DNA of 64,000 bases from Notoacmeibacter marinus. GTDB taxonomy: Bacteria; Pseudomonadota; Alphaproteobacteria; Rhizobiales; Rhizobiaceae. Position 1 is the first letter of the stretch, and every line of letters begins with the position of its first letter. The stretch is from contig NZ_NBYO01000002.1 in NCBI RefSeq assembly GCF_002238045.1, positions 124,001 through 188,000 on the forward strand. The letters are read 5' to 3'. A program made the position numbers and the translations under genes. Below the pieces are notes generated by a model. That model was given only the letters and a program-made list of their open reading frames with translations, did not search any database and had not been told where the DNA came from. Positions 43,172 to 55,402 of the stretch are shown here, piece by piece.

Positions 43172-43231
43172 GACAATATTTGAAATTGTCCCTGGAACAC
43201 GATAATTGTACTATACGAAAGTGGAATTGTA
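43172..43231. promoter_or_regulatory. Operator-like repeats between DUF1127 and MocR genes
   Basis: GACAAT-ATTTGAA-ATTGTC (43172-43190) is an inverted repeat with 6-base arms. The direct repeats AATTGTA at 43204-43210 and 43225-43231 are 21 bases apart, about two helical turns, and the last ends two bases before the MocR ATG region. Direct repeats spaced this way are typical of MocR-type binding sites, so autoregulation is likely. Confidence 0.55.
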
Positions 43232-43234
43232 TCG

Positions 43235-44662
43235 ATGACTGATTGGGTTCCGAAGCTTCATGAAAGCCGTCAACCGATCTATCTGCGCCTGGCTGATGCC
43301 ATCGAAGAGGCGATCATCTCGGAGGAGTTGCCACCGGGATCGAAACTGCCGCCGCAACGCAATCTCGCCTTCGATCTCGGGGTCACACTCGGTACGGTGA
43401 CACGAGCCTATCAGACAGCGCGCGAACGCGGTCTTCTAACAGGTGAGGTCGGACGCGGCACATTCGTGCGGAACGGCGAATTTCAGGATAGTGCCCATCT
43501 CAAGGCGAGTAGCGAACCGATCTTCGCGATGCTTGGCAGGGAACGACCGGACACCCCGCAGACCAGGCCGATGATTCTTTCCTCCACATCTGCACCGAGC
43601 GTCGGGCAGACCGAGCTTTTGACGCCCATCATGGAGCGCATTCTTGCCAAGGACGAGCATCGCGCCATCGATTATGTCCGCCGGCTCCCACGCTCATGGT
43701 CGGACGCCGGCGCGCAATGGATGACGACCGGCGGCTGGACACCGAACCCGTCATCGACCTTCGCAACGCAGGGCGCCGATCCGGCGATCCTTGCGGCCAT
43801 GGCGACGGTTGCCGCGCCCGGCGAGCGAATCGTGATGGAAACCCCCACCTATAAATGTGCGGCACAGGCTATCGGGCTGATCGGCCGGATTCCCATCGCC
43901 AGTCAGAGCGACGGCGAAGGTCTACGCCCGGATGATTTCGAACGCCTTTGCGCCCGGCAGCATCCTCGAGCCGTCTTTTTGATGCCGGCGGCACATAACC
44001 CGACACATGTAAGAATGACGGAAGCGCGACGGCACGAAATCGTCGACATCGCCCGCCGGCACAATGTTTGGATCATTGAAGACAATGTCTACGGATCGCT
44101 GCTGACCGACAATCTGCCCCCGCTTGCTGCCTTGGCTCCGGAGCGGACGTTCCATTTGTCGAGCTTGTCGAAAGCGGTCGCCGCCGGTCTTCGCGTCGGC
44201 TGGATGAGTTGTCCGCCCGGCCAGGCGCCTCGAGCCGCTTCAGCCCATAAATTGTTGGCCGGACCGAAGCCCTTTCTTCTGGCTCAGCTCGGTGCCGAAC
44301 TGGTTCTCAGCGGCATTGCCAACGATATCCGTGACCGTGTTCGCGCCGAGCTGGCTGCAAGGCATGAACTTGTTGGCCGCCATCTCAACGGGTTTGAGTT
44401 CGCGTCGAACCCGCACCTGCCATTTATCTGGCTGAAGATGCCGGAACAGTGGAGTTCTGCTAGCTTCGTCAAAGCGGCGGAAGCCCATGGCATCCGCATC
44501 GACGGAGAGGATGAGTACAAACCTGTCCGCTCCGAAACGCAGTTGCATCGGGTCAGGATCGGCATCTCGGCCATCACGGAACGAGAAACGCTGGAACAAG
44601 GTCTGTCGTTGCTTGCCGGACTGCTTCAGCATGGCGCGGCTGCCTACGAAACCTTTGCATAA
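43235..44662 (+). CDS. MocR-type regulator: GntR HTH fused to PLP aminotransferase fold
   Basis: Protein of 475 residues. An N-terminal GntR winged helix (YLRLADAIEEAIISEELPPGSKLPPQRNLAFDLGVTLGTVTRAYQ) is followed by a linker and a fold-type I aminotransferase domain. The PLP lysine lies in LSSLSKAVAAGLRVGW near residue 313, and IVMETPTYK and IIEDNVYG are conserved. Such proteins sense PLP or amino acids and regulate nearby genes rather than catalyse. Its divergent partner is DUF1127, and it lies between purQ and purL. The effector is unknown. Confidence 0.88.
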   Translation: MTDWVPKLHESRQPIYLRLADAIEEAIISEELPPGSKLPPQRNLAFDLGVTLGTVTRAYQTARERGLLTGEVGRGTFVRNGEFQDSAHLKASSEPIFAMLGRERPDTPQTRPMILSSTSAPSVGQTELLTPIMERILAKDEHRAIDYVRRLPRSWSDAGAQWMTTGGWTPNPSSTFATQGADPAILAAMATVAAPGERIVMETPTYKCAAQAIGLIGRIPIASQSDGEGLRPDDFERLCARQHPRAVFLMPAAHNPTHVRMTEARRHEIVDIARRHNVWIIEDNVYGSLLTDNLPPLAALAPERTFHLSSLSKAVAAGLRVGWMSCPPGQAPRAASAHKLLAGPKPFLLAQLGAELVLSGIANDIRDRVRAELAARHELVGRHLNGFEFASNPHLPFIWLKMPEQWSSASFVKAAEAHGIRIDGEDEYKPVRSETQLHRVRIGISAITERETLEQGLSLLAGLLQHGAAAYETFA

Positions 44663-44761
44663 GGCAGCTGCGCCGACTTTTCTCAGCGCCCTTCCGCCTT
44701 GTTCCAGGCGGTCGCACGCTGTAGCAGAGGACACGCTTCTGACCGGCTGGAGAATCTGTTG

Positions 44762-47002
<2,241 letters not shown>

Positions 47003-47072
47003 AACGGAACCAGATTGCAAACGATCCGCCGGCATGGTCTGCTTGGCGAACGATGAGAGGAGCGTGGCGCCG

Positions 47073-47315
47073 ATGCCGATGAACGCTGGTGATATTCAAC
47101 GCCTGATCGAGGAAGCGCTGCCGGATGCGGAGGTCACGATTCGCGATCTGGCGGGCGATGGCGATCACTACGCGGCGGAGGTCGTCTCGGAGGCCTTTCG
47201 CGGCAAGAGCCGCGTGGCGCAGCACCAGATGGTCTATCAGGCGCTGAAAGGCAAAATGGGCGGCGAGTTGCATGCCCTTGCCCTGCAGACAAGTGTTCCG
47301 GAAGCCAAGGGCTGA
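47073..47315 (+). CDS. bolA: BolA family protein
   Basis: Eighty residues forming a BolA/KH-like domain: [35 protein letters not shown], then [25 protein letters not shown], whose conserved histidine helps bind a 2Fe-2S cluster with a monothiol glutaredoxin. GAGAGGAG lies about a dozen bases upstream of the ATG; the next ATG (47079) is an alternative. It is followed by grxD, its usual partner. Confidence 0.92.
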   Translation: MPMNAGDIQRLIEEALPDAEVTIRDLAGDGDHYAAEVVSEAFRGKSRVAQHQMVYQALKGKMGGELHALALQTSVPEAKG

Positions 47316-47415
47316 GCGTTCACGGTAGACGCGGCGACTTGAGTCCCGTGCGCCGAAGGACTATTTCAGCAACACGATGTTCAAGCGGCAGGGCCGCTCA
47401 GATGAGGAGCCGATG

Positions 47416-47751
47416 ATGGCCGAGACCAACGACTGGATCGAGAACGAAGTCAAGAACAACGACGTTGTACTGTTCATGAAGGGGACGCCGGGCTTTCCGC
47501 AGTGTGGATTTTCGGGCCAGGTCGTTCAGATTCTCGATTATCTCGGCGTGGAATATAAGGGCATCAACGTCCTGTCTTCGGACGAACTTCGTCAAGGGAT
47601 CAAGGAATTCTCATCCTGGCCCACTATCCCTCAGCTTTACGTGAAGGGTGAGTTCGTCGGCGGTTGCGACATTATCCGAGACATGTTCCAGGCCGGCGAA
47701 CTGCAAAGCCATTTCGCCGAAAACAATATCGCGGTGAAAGGCGCCGCGTAA
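47416..47751 (+). CDS. grxD: Monothiol glutaredoxin, Grx4/GrxD family
   Basis: About 111 residues with the CGFS active site in PQCGFSGQ near residue 30 and the fold elements [31 protein letters not shown]. Such proteins carry or assemble 2Fe-2S clusters together with BolA. Of the two adjacent ATGs, 47416 has GAGGAG at 6 bases. Directly downstream of bolA, as usual in Hyphomicrobiales, and followed by a terminator. Confidence 0.94.
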   Translation: MAETNDWIENEVKNNDVVLFMKGTPGFPQCGFSGQVVQILDYLGVEYKGINVLSSDELRQGIKEFSSWPTIPQLYVKGEFVGGCDIIRDMFQAGELQSHFAENNIAVKGAA

Positions 47752-47783
47752 AAGCCTCCAGCAATATCAGCCAGAATGTGCAG

Positions 47784-47819
47784 ACAGGCGTCGGATCTCC
47801 GGCGCCTGTGGCTTTTTTT
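47784..47819 (+). terminator. Rho-independent terminator after grxD
   Basis: ACAGGCG and CGCCTGT form a 7-base-pair stem with a 12-base loop, followed by GGC and a run of seven T. It closes the purL-bolA-grxD transcript. Confidence 0.8.
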
Positions 47820-47862
47820 GGAGTGAGTGGAACTTATGCCGCATCGCGGCCAGGGCGTTCTC

Positions 47863-49146
47863 ATGGACCAGACGACCGGCAATTATAACAACCAGACGGC
47901 TGAATTGCCGGACGCATCGCCCAATGCTGGAATGTCCGCGCTTCCAAACGGCATTGGTCGAGCGGAGTTCGTGTCCATTCTGGCGCTGCTGATGGCGCTC
48001 AATGCCCTGGCCATCGATATCATTCTGCCAGCCTTCCGCCCGATCGCCGACAGCTTTCAGCTTCAGGACGCCACCGACACCCAGTTCACGATCTTGGCCT
48101 ATCTGATCGGCTTCGGCGCGGCGCAACCGATTTTCGGGCCGATATCGGACCGGTTCGGCCGTAAAATGCCGATCGTTTTCGGTATCTCTGCCTATATTCT
48201 CTGCGCTGCGGCGGGCGCCCTCGCCCCGACCTATGAATGGCTACTCGTCGCCCGGGTCGTTCAGGGTATCGGCGCAGCATCCACGCGGATCATCGCGCTA
48301 TCGATTATACGTGACACCCATTCGGGCCGCGCCATGGCATCCACGATGAGCCTGGTCCTGATGGTTTTCATGATCGTGCCGGTGGTCGCCCCGATGGCCG
48401 GCGAAATTATCGTGATTTTCGCCGATTGGGAGTGGATCTTCGCCGCGATGGCGCTCATCGCGCTCATTTCGGGTTTCTGGACCTGGTTCCGGATGCCGGA
48501 GACGCTTCCGATGGAGAAGCGCCGCCCCCTGACGGCAAGAGGCGTGCTGGAAGCCTTCCGTATAGTGGTTACGACCCATTCCACCTTCTGGTACGCGTTC
48601 GCTGCCGCCGGCGCGTTCTCCGTTCTGTTCGCTTATATCAATATCGCCCAGCCGATTTTGGATGGATATTACGGTCTCGGCAGTTGGTTTCCGATCGCTT
48701 TCGCCATCATCGCGAGCTTCATGGCTGCCACGGCTTACGCCAATTCGCGGCTCGTCCGACAGCTCGGCCAGAAGGTGATTTCGCATACGGCCCTTTGCGT
48801 CCAGATCGCGACGACGCTCTGCTTCGTCGTACTGGCGGCCACCATCGACGTTCCGCTTTGGCTTTTCATGGTTCTATCCACCCTCATCATGGTGAGCTTC
48901 GGACTGATGGGGGCGAACTTCAATTCGCTGGCTATGGAAGAGGTCGGCGAAGTCGCAGGGTCCGCATCATCGATTCTGGGCTTCAGCCAGACGGTGATCG
49001 GCGGCATTGTCGGCACGATCGTCGGCCAGCTCTGGAATGGCGACCTGGTGCCGGTCGCGATCGGCTTCGCCGTTGTCTCAATCTCTACGCTGGCAATCAT
49101 CCTGATCGGCGAACGAGGCCACCTCTTCGGCAGTGGCGAGCGCTAA
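47863..49146 (+). CDS. Bcr/CflA family multidrug efflux MFS transporter
   Basis: About 427 residues with twelve transmembrane segments. The N-terminus reads LALLMALNALAIDIILPAFRPIADSFQ and the loop 2-3 signature is GPISDRFGRKMP, characteristic of the drug:H+ antiporter-1 Bcr/CflA group. The motif RVVQGIGAASTRIIALSIIRD is also conserved. The ATG at 47863 is preferred; GTG at 47827 and ATG at 47836 extend it by a polar stretch. Substrates unknown; bicyclomycin-type export is inferred from family. Confidence 0.85.
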   Translation: MDQTTGNYNNQTAELPDASPNAGMSALPNGIGRAEFVSILALLMALNALAIDIILPAFRPIADSFQLQDATDTQFTILAYLIGFGAAQPIFGPISDRFGRKMPIVFGISAYILCAAAGALAPTYEWLLVARVVQGIGAASTRIIALSIIRDTHSGRAMASTMSLVLMVFMIVPVVAPMAGEIIVIFADWEWIFAAMALIALISGFWTWFRMPETLPMEKRRPLTARGVLEAFRIVVTTHSTFWYAFAAAGAFSVLFAYINIAQPILDGYYGLGSWFPIAFAIIASFMAATAYANSRLVRQLGQKVISHTALCVQIATTLCFVVLAATIDVPLWLFMVLSTLIMVSFGLMGANFNSLAMEEVGEVAGSASSILGFSQTVIGGIVGTIVGQLWNGDLVPVAIGFAVVSISTLAIILIGERGHLFGSGER

Positions 49147-49149
49147 GGC

Positions 49150-50031
49150 TTATTCGGCCGCGTCGGCTGCCCTGGCTACCGCAGACGGCGCCGCCAGTCC
49201 GACAAAATCGAAAAGATTCCGATCGAGCATCTGACTGGGTCGGATATTGGCGAGCGCCCGGATCATCGTGTCCTTACGGCCCGGCATACGCTGTTCGATA
49301 TCGTCGAGCATCGCCTTCATGGCATTGCGCTGCAAGCCGTCCTGCGAGCCGCACAGATCGCAGGGTATGATCGGAAAGGCCAGCGCCTCCGCCAGCTTTG
49401 CCATGTCCGCCTCGGCGCATAAGGCGAGTGGGCGCAGCACTTCTACATCGCCCTCGTCGTTCAGCAGTTTCGGCGGCATTGCAGCGAGCCGTCCGCCGTG
49501 AAAGAGGTTCAACAGGAAGGTCTCCAGAATGTCTTCGCGATGATGGCCGAGGACCAGCGCCGAACACCCTTCCTCCCGCGCGATCCGGTAGAGATGGCCG
49601 CGCCGCAGCCGCGAGCAGAGCGAGCAATAGGTCGCATTGTCAGGCAGCTTGTCGGTGACGACGGAGTAAGTGTCGCGATATTCGATCCGGTGGGCGATGC
49701 CGTTGGTGTTTAGCCAATTCGGAAGGACATGTTTCGGAAAGTTCGGCTGGCCCTGATCCAGATTGCAGGCCAGAATCTCGACTGGCAACAGACCCCGCCA
49801 GTTGAGATCCAGGAGGATCGCCAACAGGCCGTAACTGTCCTTGCCGCCCGATAGCGCAACCAGCCAGCGCTCGCCGGGCCGCACCATACTGTAATCGTCC
49901 AGAACCTGCCTAACCTGACGGATCAGCCGTTTGCGGAGTTTGTTGAATTCAACCGATCCAGGTGCCCGCCGAAAGAGCGGGTGGCAGCCCTCGTTTGCGT
50001 CGATTGCTTTGGTCGTCACTGGTCGATCCAT
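49150..50031 (-). CDS. ttcA: tRNA 2-thiocytidine(32) synthetase TtcA
   Basis: Iron-sulfur enzyme thiolating cytidine 32 of some tRNAs. The 293-residue protein has the PP-loop SGGKDS near residue 60, the [15 protein letters not shown] segment, and cysteine pairs CSLCSRL and CDLCGSQ that hold the cluster. Its convergent stop lies only a few bases from the MFS gene. Adjacent to rpsD, which shares the strand. Confidence 0.93.
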   Translation of the reverse strand: MDRPVTTKAIDANEGCHPLFRRAPGSVEFNKLRKRLIRQVRQVLDDYSMVRPGERWLVALSGGKDSYGLLAILLDLNWRGLLPVEILACNLDQGQPNFPKHVLPNWLNTNGIAHRIEYRDTYSVVTDKLPDNATYCSLCSRLRRGHLYRIAREEGCSALVLGHHREDILETFLLNLFHGGRLAAMPPKLLNDEGDVEVLRPLALCAEADMAKLAEALAFPIIPCDLCGSQDGLQRNAMKAMLDDIEQRMPGRKDTMIRALANIRPSQMLDRNLFDFVGLAAPSAVARAADAAE

Positions 50032-50069
50032 ATCGTTTGCCGAACTGACTGTCTTCCATCAGCCCATAA

Positions 50070-50097
50070 CGAAAAGGGCCGCCGAATGGCAGCCCTT
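50070..50097 (-). terminator. Rho-independent terminator of rpsD
   Basis: On the minus strand AAGGGC-T-GCC-ATTC-GGC-G-GCCCTT forms a 9-pair stem with one mismatch and a TTTTC tract. It follows the rpsD stop by 27 bases and lies before ttcA. Confidence 0.85.
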
Positions 50098-50123
50098 CTC
50101 CCAAATTCAATAGATGTCCGCGC

Positions 50124-50741
50124 TTAGCGCGAATAGAATTCGACGACCAGGTTCGGCTCCATAACGACGGCGTAGGGCACGTCGTTCAGGCTCGGCACGC
50201 GCACGAAGGTCGCGGTCATCTTGTTGTGATCGGCTTCGACATAATCCGGCACGTCGCGCTCTGCGAGCTGGGCCGCTTCCAGAACCGCGACGTTCTGCTT
50301 GGACTTTTCGCGAACCTCGACCACGTCACCGGCGCGGCAACGATAGGACGGAATGTTCACGCGCTTGCCATTGACCAGAACATGGCCGTGATTGACGAAC
50401 TGGCGCGCCGCGAAAACGGTCGGAACGAACTTCGCGCGATAGACGACGGCATCCAGACGGCTTTCGAGCAGGCCGATCAGATTGTCCGGCGTATCGCCTT
50501 TGCGGCGCACGGCTTCATCATAGATGTGGCGGAACTGCTTTTCGGAGATGTCGCCGTAGAAGCCCTTGAGCTTCTGCTTGGCGCGCAGCTGTACGCCGAA
50601 ATCGGACAGCTTGCCCTTGCGGCGCTGACCGTGCTGGCCGGGGCCGTATTCGCGGCGGTTCACCGGCGATTTCGGGCGGCCCCAGATGTTCTCGCCCATG
50701 CGGCGATCGAGTTTGTATTTCGCAGATTCGCGCTTGCTCAT
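50124..50741 (-). CDS. rpsD: 30S ribosomal protein S4
   Basis: Protein of 205 residues, normal for S4. The N-terminal domain begins [20 protein letters not shown], with [26 protein letters not shown], and the S4 RNA-binding domain covers about 95-155 ([41 protein letters not shown], given in part). It primes 30S assembly and may repress its own translation. No other ribosomal gene is adjacent. The leader of 140 bases before it shows no mRNA mimic that I can identify. Confidence 0.97.
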   Translation of the reverse strand: MSKRESAKYKLDRRMGENIWGRPKSPVNRREYGPGQHGQRRKGKLSDFGVQLRAKQKLKGFYGDISEKQFRHIYDEAVRRKGDTPDNLIGLLESRLDAVVYRAKFVPTVFAARQFVNHGHVLVNGKRVNIPSYRCRAGDVVEVREKSKQNVAVLEAAQLAERDVPDYVEADHNKMTATFVRVPSLNDVPYAVVMEPNLVVEFYSR

Positions 50742-50882
50742 CGCATTTCCCTATCAATACGTTCTGACCACGACTTCAAGTAATGGTCGAAGGAAACGCG
50801 CCCTCCTCTGCCCGATCTCTCGGACTGACAGGCCGACCCACGCACGCTTTGCGGTAGAAGGCCACGGGACACGTCAATGAAA

Positions 50883-50908
50883 CACCGGCCCTCGCAAAAG
50901 AGCCGGTG
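50883..50908 (-). terminator. Hairpin downstream of the cupin gene
   Basis: CACCGGC and GCCGGTG form a 7-base-pair stem; the minus-strand exit reads TTTC. It lies 40 bases beyond the cupin stop and about 140 bases before rpsD, so it could end the cupin transcript. Confidence 0.6.
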
Positions 50909-50948
50909 ATGGCCTGCCTCTAGAAAGAAACGGCGCCGCTGTCAACAA

Positions 50949-51374
50949 TCAGCGCGTTTCGTACAGCGATTTGGAAGCGCCTTCCTCATACGCCGTATCA
51001 TCGACCGGTTCCAGCCAGTCCACGGTTCGCCCATCCAGCTTTTCGTGGATGGCGATATGGCTCATGGCCGCCGTTGCGGTCGCGCCGTGCCAGTGCTTTT
51101 CGCCCGGTGCAAACCAGATCACATCACCCGGCGAGATCGTTTCGACCGGGCCGCCTTCGCGTTGCACCCAGCCGCACCCCGCGGTGACGATCAGCGTCTG
51201 GCCGAGCGGATGGGTATGCCAGTTCGTTCGTGCCCCCGGCTCGAAGGTGACCAGAACCATGCCGACCCGCGCCGGATCGGGCGGCTCATGCAACGGGTCC
51301 ATCCGCACCGTGCCGGTGAACCATTCGCCGGGTGCGGCTTTCGATGGCTGCGATCCGCTGCGTTTGATTTCCAT
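50949..51374 (-). CDS. Cupin domain protein, (R)-mandelonitrile lyase-like
   Basis: Protein of 141 residues with one cupin barrel. The metal motif reads [18 protein letters not shown] near residue 51 and the second motif [12 protein letters not shown] near 90. The WHTHP... pattern is shared with bacterial (R)-mandelonitrile lyases and with related cupins annotated as carboxymuconolactone decarboxylase partners; its substrate here is unknown. It is 145 bases from the PhoX stop. Confidence 0.83.
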   Translation of the reverse strand: MEIKRSGSQPSKAAPGEWFTGTVRMDPLHEPPDPARVGMVLVTFEPGARTNWHTHPLGQTLIVTAGCGWVQREGGPVETISPGDVIWFAPGEKHWHGATATAAMSHIAIHEKLDGRTVDWLEPVDDTAYEEGASKSLYETR

Positions 51375-51519
51375 GTCGGTCCCCCGTGCCTTCTTTGAAC
51401 GATCTTCGACTTAAATTCAGGCGATGTCACGGCTCGAAAGAGAGCGGGCCAACAAAGAACCGCGCATGATCCCATGACCATGCGCGGCTCCGGTTCGAAT
51501 CGGCAGATGTGGCTTCGGA

Positions 51520-53478
51520 TCAGATGCCGATCTTGCCGCCGCCTTCTTTCGTGACGACCACGACGGACGGACGCACCGGCAGATTGTCCTTGAAGTCCGG
51601 CCAGCGCGTGGCCGGGTTTTCGAAAGTCGCCAGCCCGTCATCGCCCGGATGCTGGACAGCCAGGAAAAGCGTTTCGCCTTTTGGCGTGAAGACCGGGCCG
51701 CACATTTCCGCGCCGACCGGGCAGCGGAAGAACAGACGCGACGTGGCGCGGTCCTCGCCTTCCGTTCCCACAGCCCAGAGGCCATCCGTCCGGCCGGTCT
51801 TCTTTTCGCTGTTGCCGTCCGTCGAAACCCAGAGGCGGCCATCGGCATCGATCGCGCAATTGTCCGGCATGCCGAACCAGCCATCTTCGGTTGTCGCCGG
51901 AGAGAAGGTCGCGCCCACTTCGGCAATCGACGGATCGCCGCATTTCAGCAGGATGCCCCAGGTCGATTTGGTCGAAGCGAAATCGCCATCGGTCTCGCTG
52001 ATCTCGATGATATGACCGAAGGCGTTTTCGGGGCGCGGATTGGCCGCGTTCGTATCGCCTTCCTTGCGCTTGGTATTGTTGGTCAGCATGACATAGACCT
52101 TGCCGGTCTCGGTGTTGGGCTGAACATCCTCGGGCCGGTCCATCTTGGTCGCGCCCAGAAGATCGGCGGCACGACGCGTCTCGATCAGAACGTCGGCCTG
52201 GCTCTCGAAACCGTTCTCGGCCGTCAACTGCCCTTCGCCATGGATGAGCGGCATCCATTCCACCGTACCGTCTTCATCGAACCGTGCGACATGGAGCGTG
52301 CCGTCGTCCAGAAGATCCATGTTCGCTTCGCGGTTCTCGTCGTCGATCGTGCCGCTCGACACGAATTTATAGACGTAATCGAAGCGTTCATCGTCACCCG
52401 AATAGGAGACGGCGCGGCCGTCCTTGTTGCGGATTGTCTCGCAACCTTCGTGCTTGAAACGGCCGAGCGCGGTGCGCTTCTTCGGCGTGGCGTCGGGGTT
52501 CATGGGGTCGACTTCGACGATCCAGCCGAAGCGGTTCGGCTCGTTCGGCTCCTTGGACAGGTCGAACCGGTCGTGGAACTTGCCCCAATTGTACCAGCCG
52601 CCGGGCACGCCCATGCGCTCGTAATTGGCCGCTTCCTTGTGATCGGCCGGCAGTTCGCCAAGGAAATAGCCGTGCGTGTTTTCCTCAGCCATGAGGTAGG
52701 TGCCCCATGGGGTCACGCCGCCGGCGCAATTGTTGATCGTACCGAACACCTTGCGTCCGCTGGCATCGGCACTGGTCTGCAGGCGTGGGTGGCCGGCGGC
52801 AGGGCCGGAAATTTCCATTGGCGTGCTGACGCTGATGCGACGGTTCTTCGCACTGTCGCGCACCGGCGACCACGAGCCGTCCTCGCCCTTCTGGATTTCG
52901 ATGACCGTTCCGCCATGGGCGGCCATTTCGATGTCGACCATCTCCTTGGTCCACTCGTCGATAACGATCTCGTCGTCGCGCTCGACAGCCGCGCCCGGAA
53001 ACATCAGTTCGGGGTTGGTGTATTCATGATTGACGACCAGCAGGCCGCGATCGTCGCTGCCATCCAGCGGGATGAAGCCGACATAGTCGTTATTGTAGCC
53101 GAACTGCTTTTCCTGCGCGGCGGCGGACTGGTTGTTCGGATCGAACTCCGGCGCATCGGCAAGGACGGGGTCGCCCCAGCGCAGCAGGACCTTGGCGTTG
53201 TAGCCCGGTGCGACATGATGGGTCTCGTCCACACCGGCAGCGATCTCGTCGAAGGAGAAGGTGCTCATCCCTTCGGCCTGCGCATCCCCCGCCGCCATCA
53301 AGGCCAGCGGGCTGACGGTCACGGCAATGGCGCTCGTCGCCAGCGTGCCCTGCAGAAAACCACGGCGGGAATAACGGCGGTTGATGATGTCGCCCATGGT
53401 CGGATTGTCGGCGATATTGCGGCCGACATCTTCGGTGGCTTCGCGTTTTTCGGTTGGCGTTTGAATGATTTTCGACAT
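51520..53478 (-). CDS. phoX: PhoX family alkaline phosphatase, Tat-exported
   Basis: About 652 residues. A twin-arginine signal (NRRYSRRGFLQGTLATSAIAV) near residue 32 directs folded export. The mature part matches PhoX: NHEYTNPELMFPGAA, the CAGGVTPWGTYLMAEEN cysteine loop, KFHDRFDL and MPDNCAIDADGRLWVSTDG, which form the Ca/Fe-dependent beta-propeller phosphatase. GAGGAG precedes the ATG at 53478; the long frame to 53712 is not supported. It would supply phosphate from phosphomonoesters outside the cytoplasm. No Pho box was identified by eye. Confidence 0.93.
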   Translation of the reverse strand: MSKIIQTPTEKREATEDVGRNIADNPTMGDIINRRYSRRGFLQGTLATSAIAVTVSPLALMAAGDAQAEGMSTFSFDEIAAGVDETHHVAPGYNAKVLLRWGDPVLADAPEFDPNNQSAAAQEKQFGYNNDYVGFIPLDGSDDRGLLVVNHEYTNPELMFPGAAVERDDEIVIDEWTKEMVDIEMAAHGGTVIEIQKGEDGSWSPVRDSAKNRRISVSTPMEISGPAAGHPRLQTSADASGRKVFGTINNCAGGVTPWGTYLMAEENTHGYFLGELPADHKEAANYERMGVPGGWYNWGKFHDRFDLSKEPNEPNRFGWIVEVDPMNPDATPKKRTALGRFKHEGCETIRNKDGRAVSYSGDDERFDYVYKFVSSGTIDDENREANMDLLDDGTLHVARFDEDGTVEWMPLIHGEGQLTAENGFESQADVLIETRRAADLLGATKMDRPEDVQPNTETGKVYVMLTNNTKRKEGDTNAANPRPENAFGHIIEISETDGDFASTKSTWGILLKCGDPSIAEVGATFSPATTEDGWFGMPDNCAIDADGRLWVSTDGNSEKKTGRTDGLWAVGTEGEDRATSRLFFRCPVGAEMCGPVFTPKGETLFLAVQHPGDDGLATFENPATRWPDFKDNLPVRPSVVVVTKEGGGKIGI

Positions 53479-53710
53479 GATCGACTCCTCGTTCTGCAAG
53501 ACGGTTCTCGCGTTCGGCTGTTCGACTACCTCAGCTGCGTGACACGTCTGTAACAACGGCCCGTCCTCCGTATTGCGCCGAAACCGGTGATCGCGAACCA
53601 CACTGTAAAGACCATTCGTGGCAATCCCGCGCTGGACTTCCGCGCGAACCTCATCGACAAGAGCCAGCTTCTCAGGCTGCCCGCCGGAGGCGAGTGAAGG
53701 CGACCGCAAC

Positions 53711-54598
53711 ATGATCTACGAACTGGCCGCGTTGAGCGCAGCCCTTTGTTGGGCCTTTGCCGGAATCATCTCGCATGGTCCCTCCACCCGGCTCGGTGCA
53801 GTCGCCTTCGTGCAGCTTCGGCTGGTGATCGTCTCGGTTCTCTTCGGAGCCTGGGTTCTCTTTGCCGGAACCTGGGCAACGCTTTCACTCAACGCGACCG
53901 GCGGCCTCATTCTGTCCGGCATCATCGGCATCTTTCTGGGCGACTGGGCGCTGTTCGCCACCATGAACCGCCTCGGTCCCCGGCTGACGGCCATTCTGTT
54001 TTCGCTGAACGCGCCCATGGCCGTCATTCTCGGCTGGGTGGTGCTGGACGAACGGCTGAAATCCTTCGCCATCTTCGGCATCGGCCTGACGCTGATCGGC
54101 GTCATTCTGGCCGTGCTGTTCGGACGTCGTGCAAGCCAGCGGCACATTTTCGAGACCACCCATGGCCGCCTCGAAGTCGGTGTGGCGCTGGGGCTGATCG
54201 CGGCCTTCTGTCAGGCTGCCGCATCGCTGATCGCGCGTCCCATCATGGAGACCGGCGTCGACCCCATCGCCGCATCCCTCGTCCGCCTCGCCACGGGCGC
54301 GATCGCCCTCAGCATTCTGATGCTGTTCGTCCGGTCAACACGCCAGCAAGCGCCGTTGGATCGGCGGACATTGGTTGTCGTGGTGCTGTCCTCTTTGCTT
54401 GCCATGGCGCTCGGCATGACACTGGTTCTGTTCGCGCTGATCGGCGGCGAGGTCGGGATCGTCTCGACGCTGACGGCGACGACGCCGGTCCTGATCCTGC
54501 CGCTCCTGTGGATCACCACCCGCGAGCGGCCCGCCGCAGGGGCGTTTGCCGGCGCGGTTCTGGTGGTGATCGGCACGGCCTTCCTGTTCAACCGGTGA
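53711..54598 (+). CDS. DMT family transporter (EamA domain)
   Basis: About 295 residues with ten transmembrane segments in two EamA repeats (LSAALCWAFAGIISHGPS and GLIAAFCQAAASLIARPIM). Substrate unknown. The ATG at 53711 has AAGG about 11 bases upstream. Divergent from phoX over about 230 bases and convergent with murI. Confidence 0.83.
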   Translation: MIYELAALSAALCWAFAGIISHGPSTRLGAVAFVQLRLVIVSVLFGAWVLFAGTWATLSLNATGGLILSGIIGIFLGDWALFATMNRLGPRLTAILFSLNAPMAVILGWVVLDERLKSFAIFGIGLTLIGVILAVLFGRRASQRHIFETTHGRLEVGVALGLIAAFCQAAASLIARPIMETGVDPIAASLVRLATGAIALSILMLFVRSTRQQAPLDRRTLVVVVLSSLLAMALGMTLVLFALIGGEVGIVSTLTATTPVLILPLLWITTRERPAAGAFAGAVLVVIGTAFLFNR

Positions 54599-54601
54599 CG
54601 G

Positions 54602-55402
54602 TCAGGGCCCCGTGCGAACCTGAAAGCCGAAACCCTGCGCCAGCCGCCGCAGTTCCTGCGGCGTCCGGCCCGAGGTGAAGACGGCCAGATCCGGTGCATC
54701 CGAAAAGTTATCCGGCTTCATCTCGGTAATGAGATTCAGAGCCCGTCGCGCAATGGCCTCGGAGGTATCGATCCAGTCCACCGGCCAGGGCGCGACCTTG
54801 CGCATCCGGTTCGCCAGAAACGGATAATGCGTGCAGGCCAGCACGACGATGTCGGTTCGTCTGCCGTCCCGTTCGACGAAGCACTGGGCGATTTCCTCGC
54901 GAACTGCACTCTCATCGACAAAGCCGGTTCGCATGTAATTTTCCGCCAGCGCGGCCAGCTTCTCGCTGCCGACAAGCCGCACATGCACGCAGCTTGCATA
55001 ACGATCGATCAGGTCGCGCGTATATTGCCGCTTCACCGTGCCCGGCGTGGCAAGGACTGAAATGAGACCGGAGACCGTACGCTCAGCCGCCGGCTTGATG
55101 GCCGGGACGGTGCCGACGAACGCCTGGTCGGGAAAGGCGTCGCGCAGTGCGTCGATAGCAAGTGTCGAGGCCGTGTTGCAGGCGATGACGATCAGATCCG
55201 GGCGGTGCTCCTCGATCAGCTGGCCGAACAGACCGGCCATGCGCTCCAGCAGCGTGGCCTCTTCCCAAGCGCCATAGGGAAACGCCGCATCGTCCGCCAC
55301 ATAGATCGACCGATAATCCGGCAGCAGAATGCGGGCTTCCTTGACGACCGACAGGCCGCCGATCCCGCTGTCGAAATAGAGGATCGTGCCTTTTGTCGTC
55401 AC
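54602..55402 (-). CDS. murI: Glutamate racemase
   Basis: Makes D-glutamate for peptidoglycan. The 266-residue protein shows FDSGIGGLSVV, the catalytic cysteine regions VIACNTAST (near 72) and LACTHYPFL (near 185), and the ADDAAFPYG segment. It starts with GTG, overlapping the trmJ stop by four bases, so translation is coupled. It is convergent with the DMT gene at 3 bases. Confidence 0.94.
   Translation of the reverse strand: MTTKGTILYFDSGIGGLSVVKEARILLPDYRSIYVADDAAFPYGAWEEATLLERMAGLFGQLIEEHRPDLIVIACNTASTLAIDALRDAFPDQAFVGTVPAIKPAAERTVSGLISVLATPGTVKRQYTRDLIDRYASCVHVRLVGSEKLAALAENYMRTGFVDESAVREEIAQCFVERDGRRTDIVVLACTHYPFLANRMRKVAPWPVDWIDTSEAIARRALNLITEMKPDNFSDAPDLAVFTSGRTPQELRRLAQGFGFQVRTGP

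Noticed and set aside
51649-53553. A 630-codon plus-strand frame opposite phoX
   Set aside because: PhoX carries a Tat signal and conserved motifs on the minus strand; the opposite frame is a low-complexity shadow with no start support.
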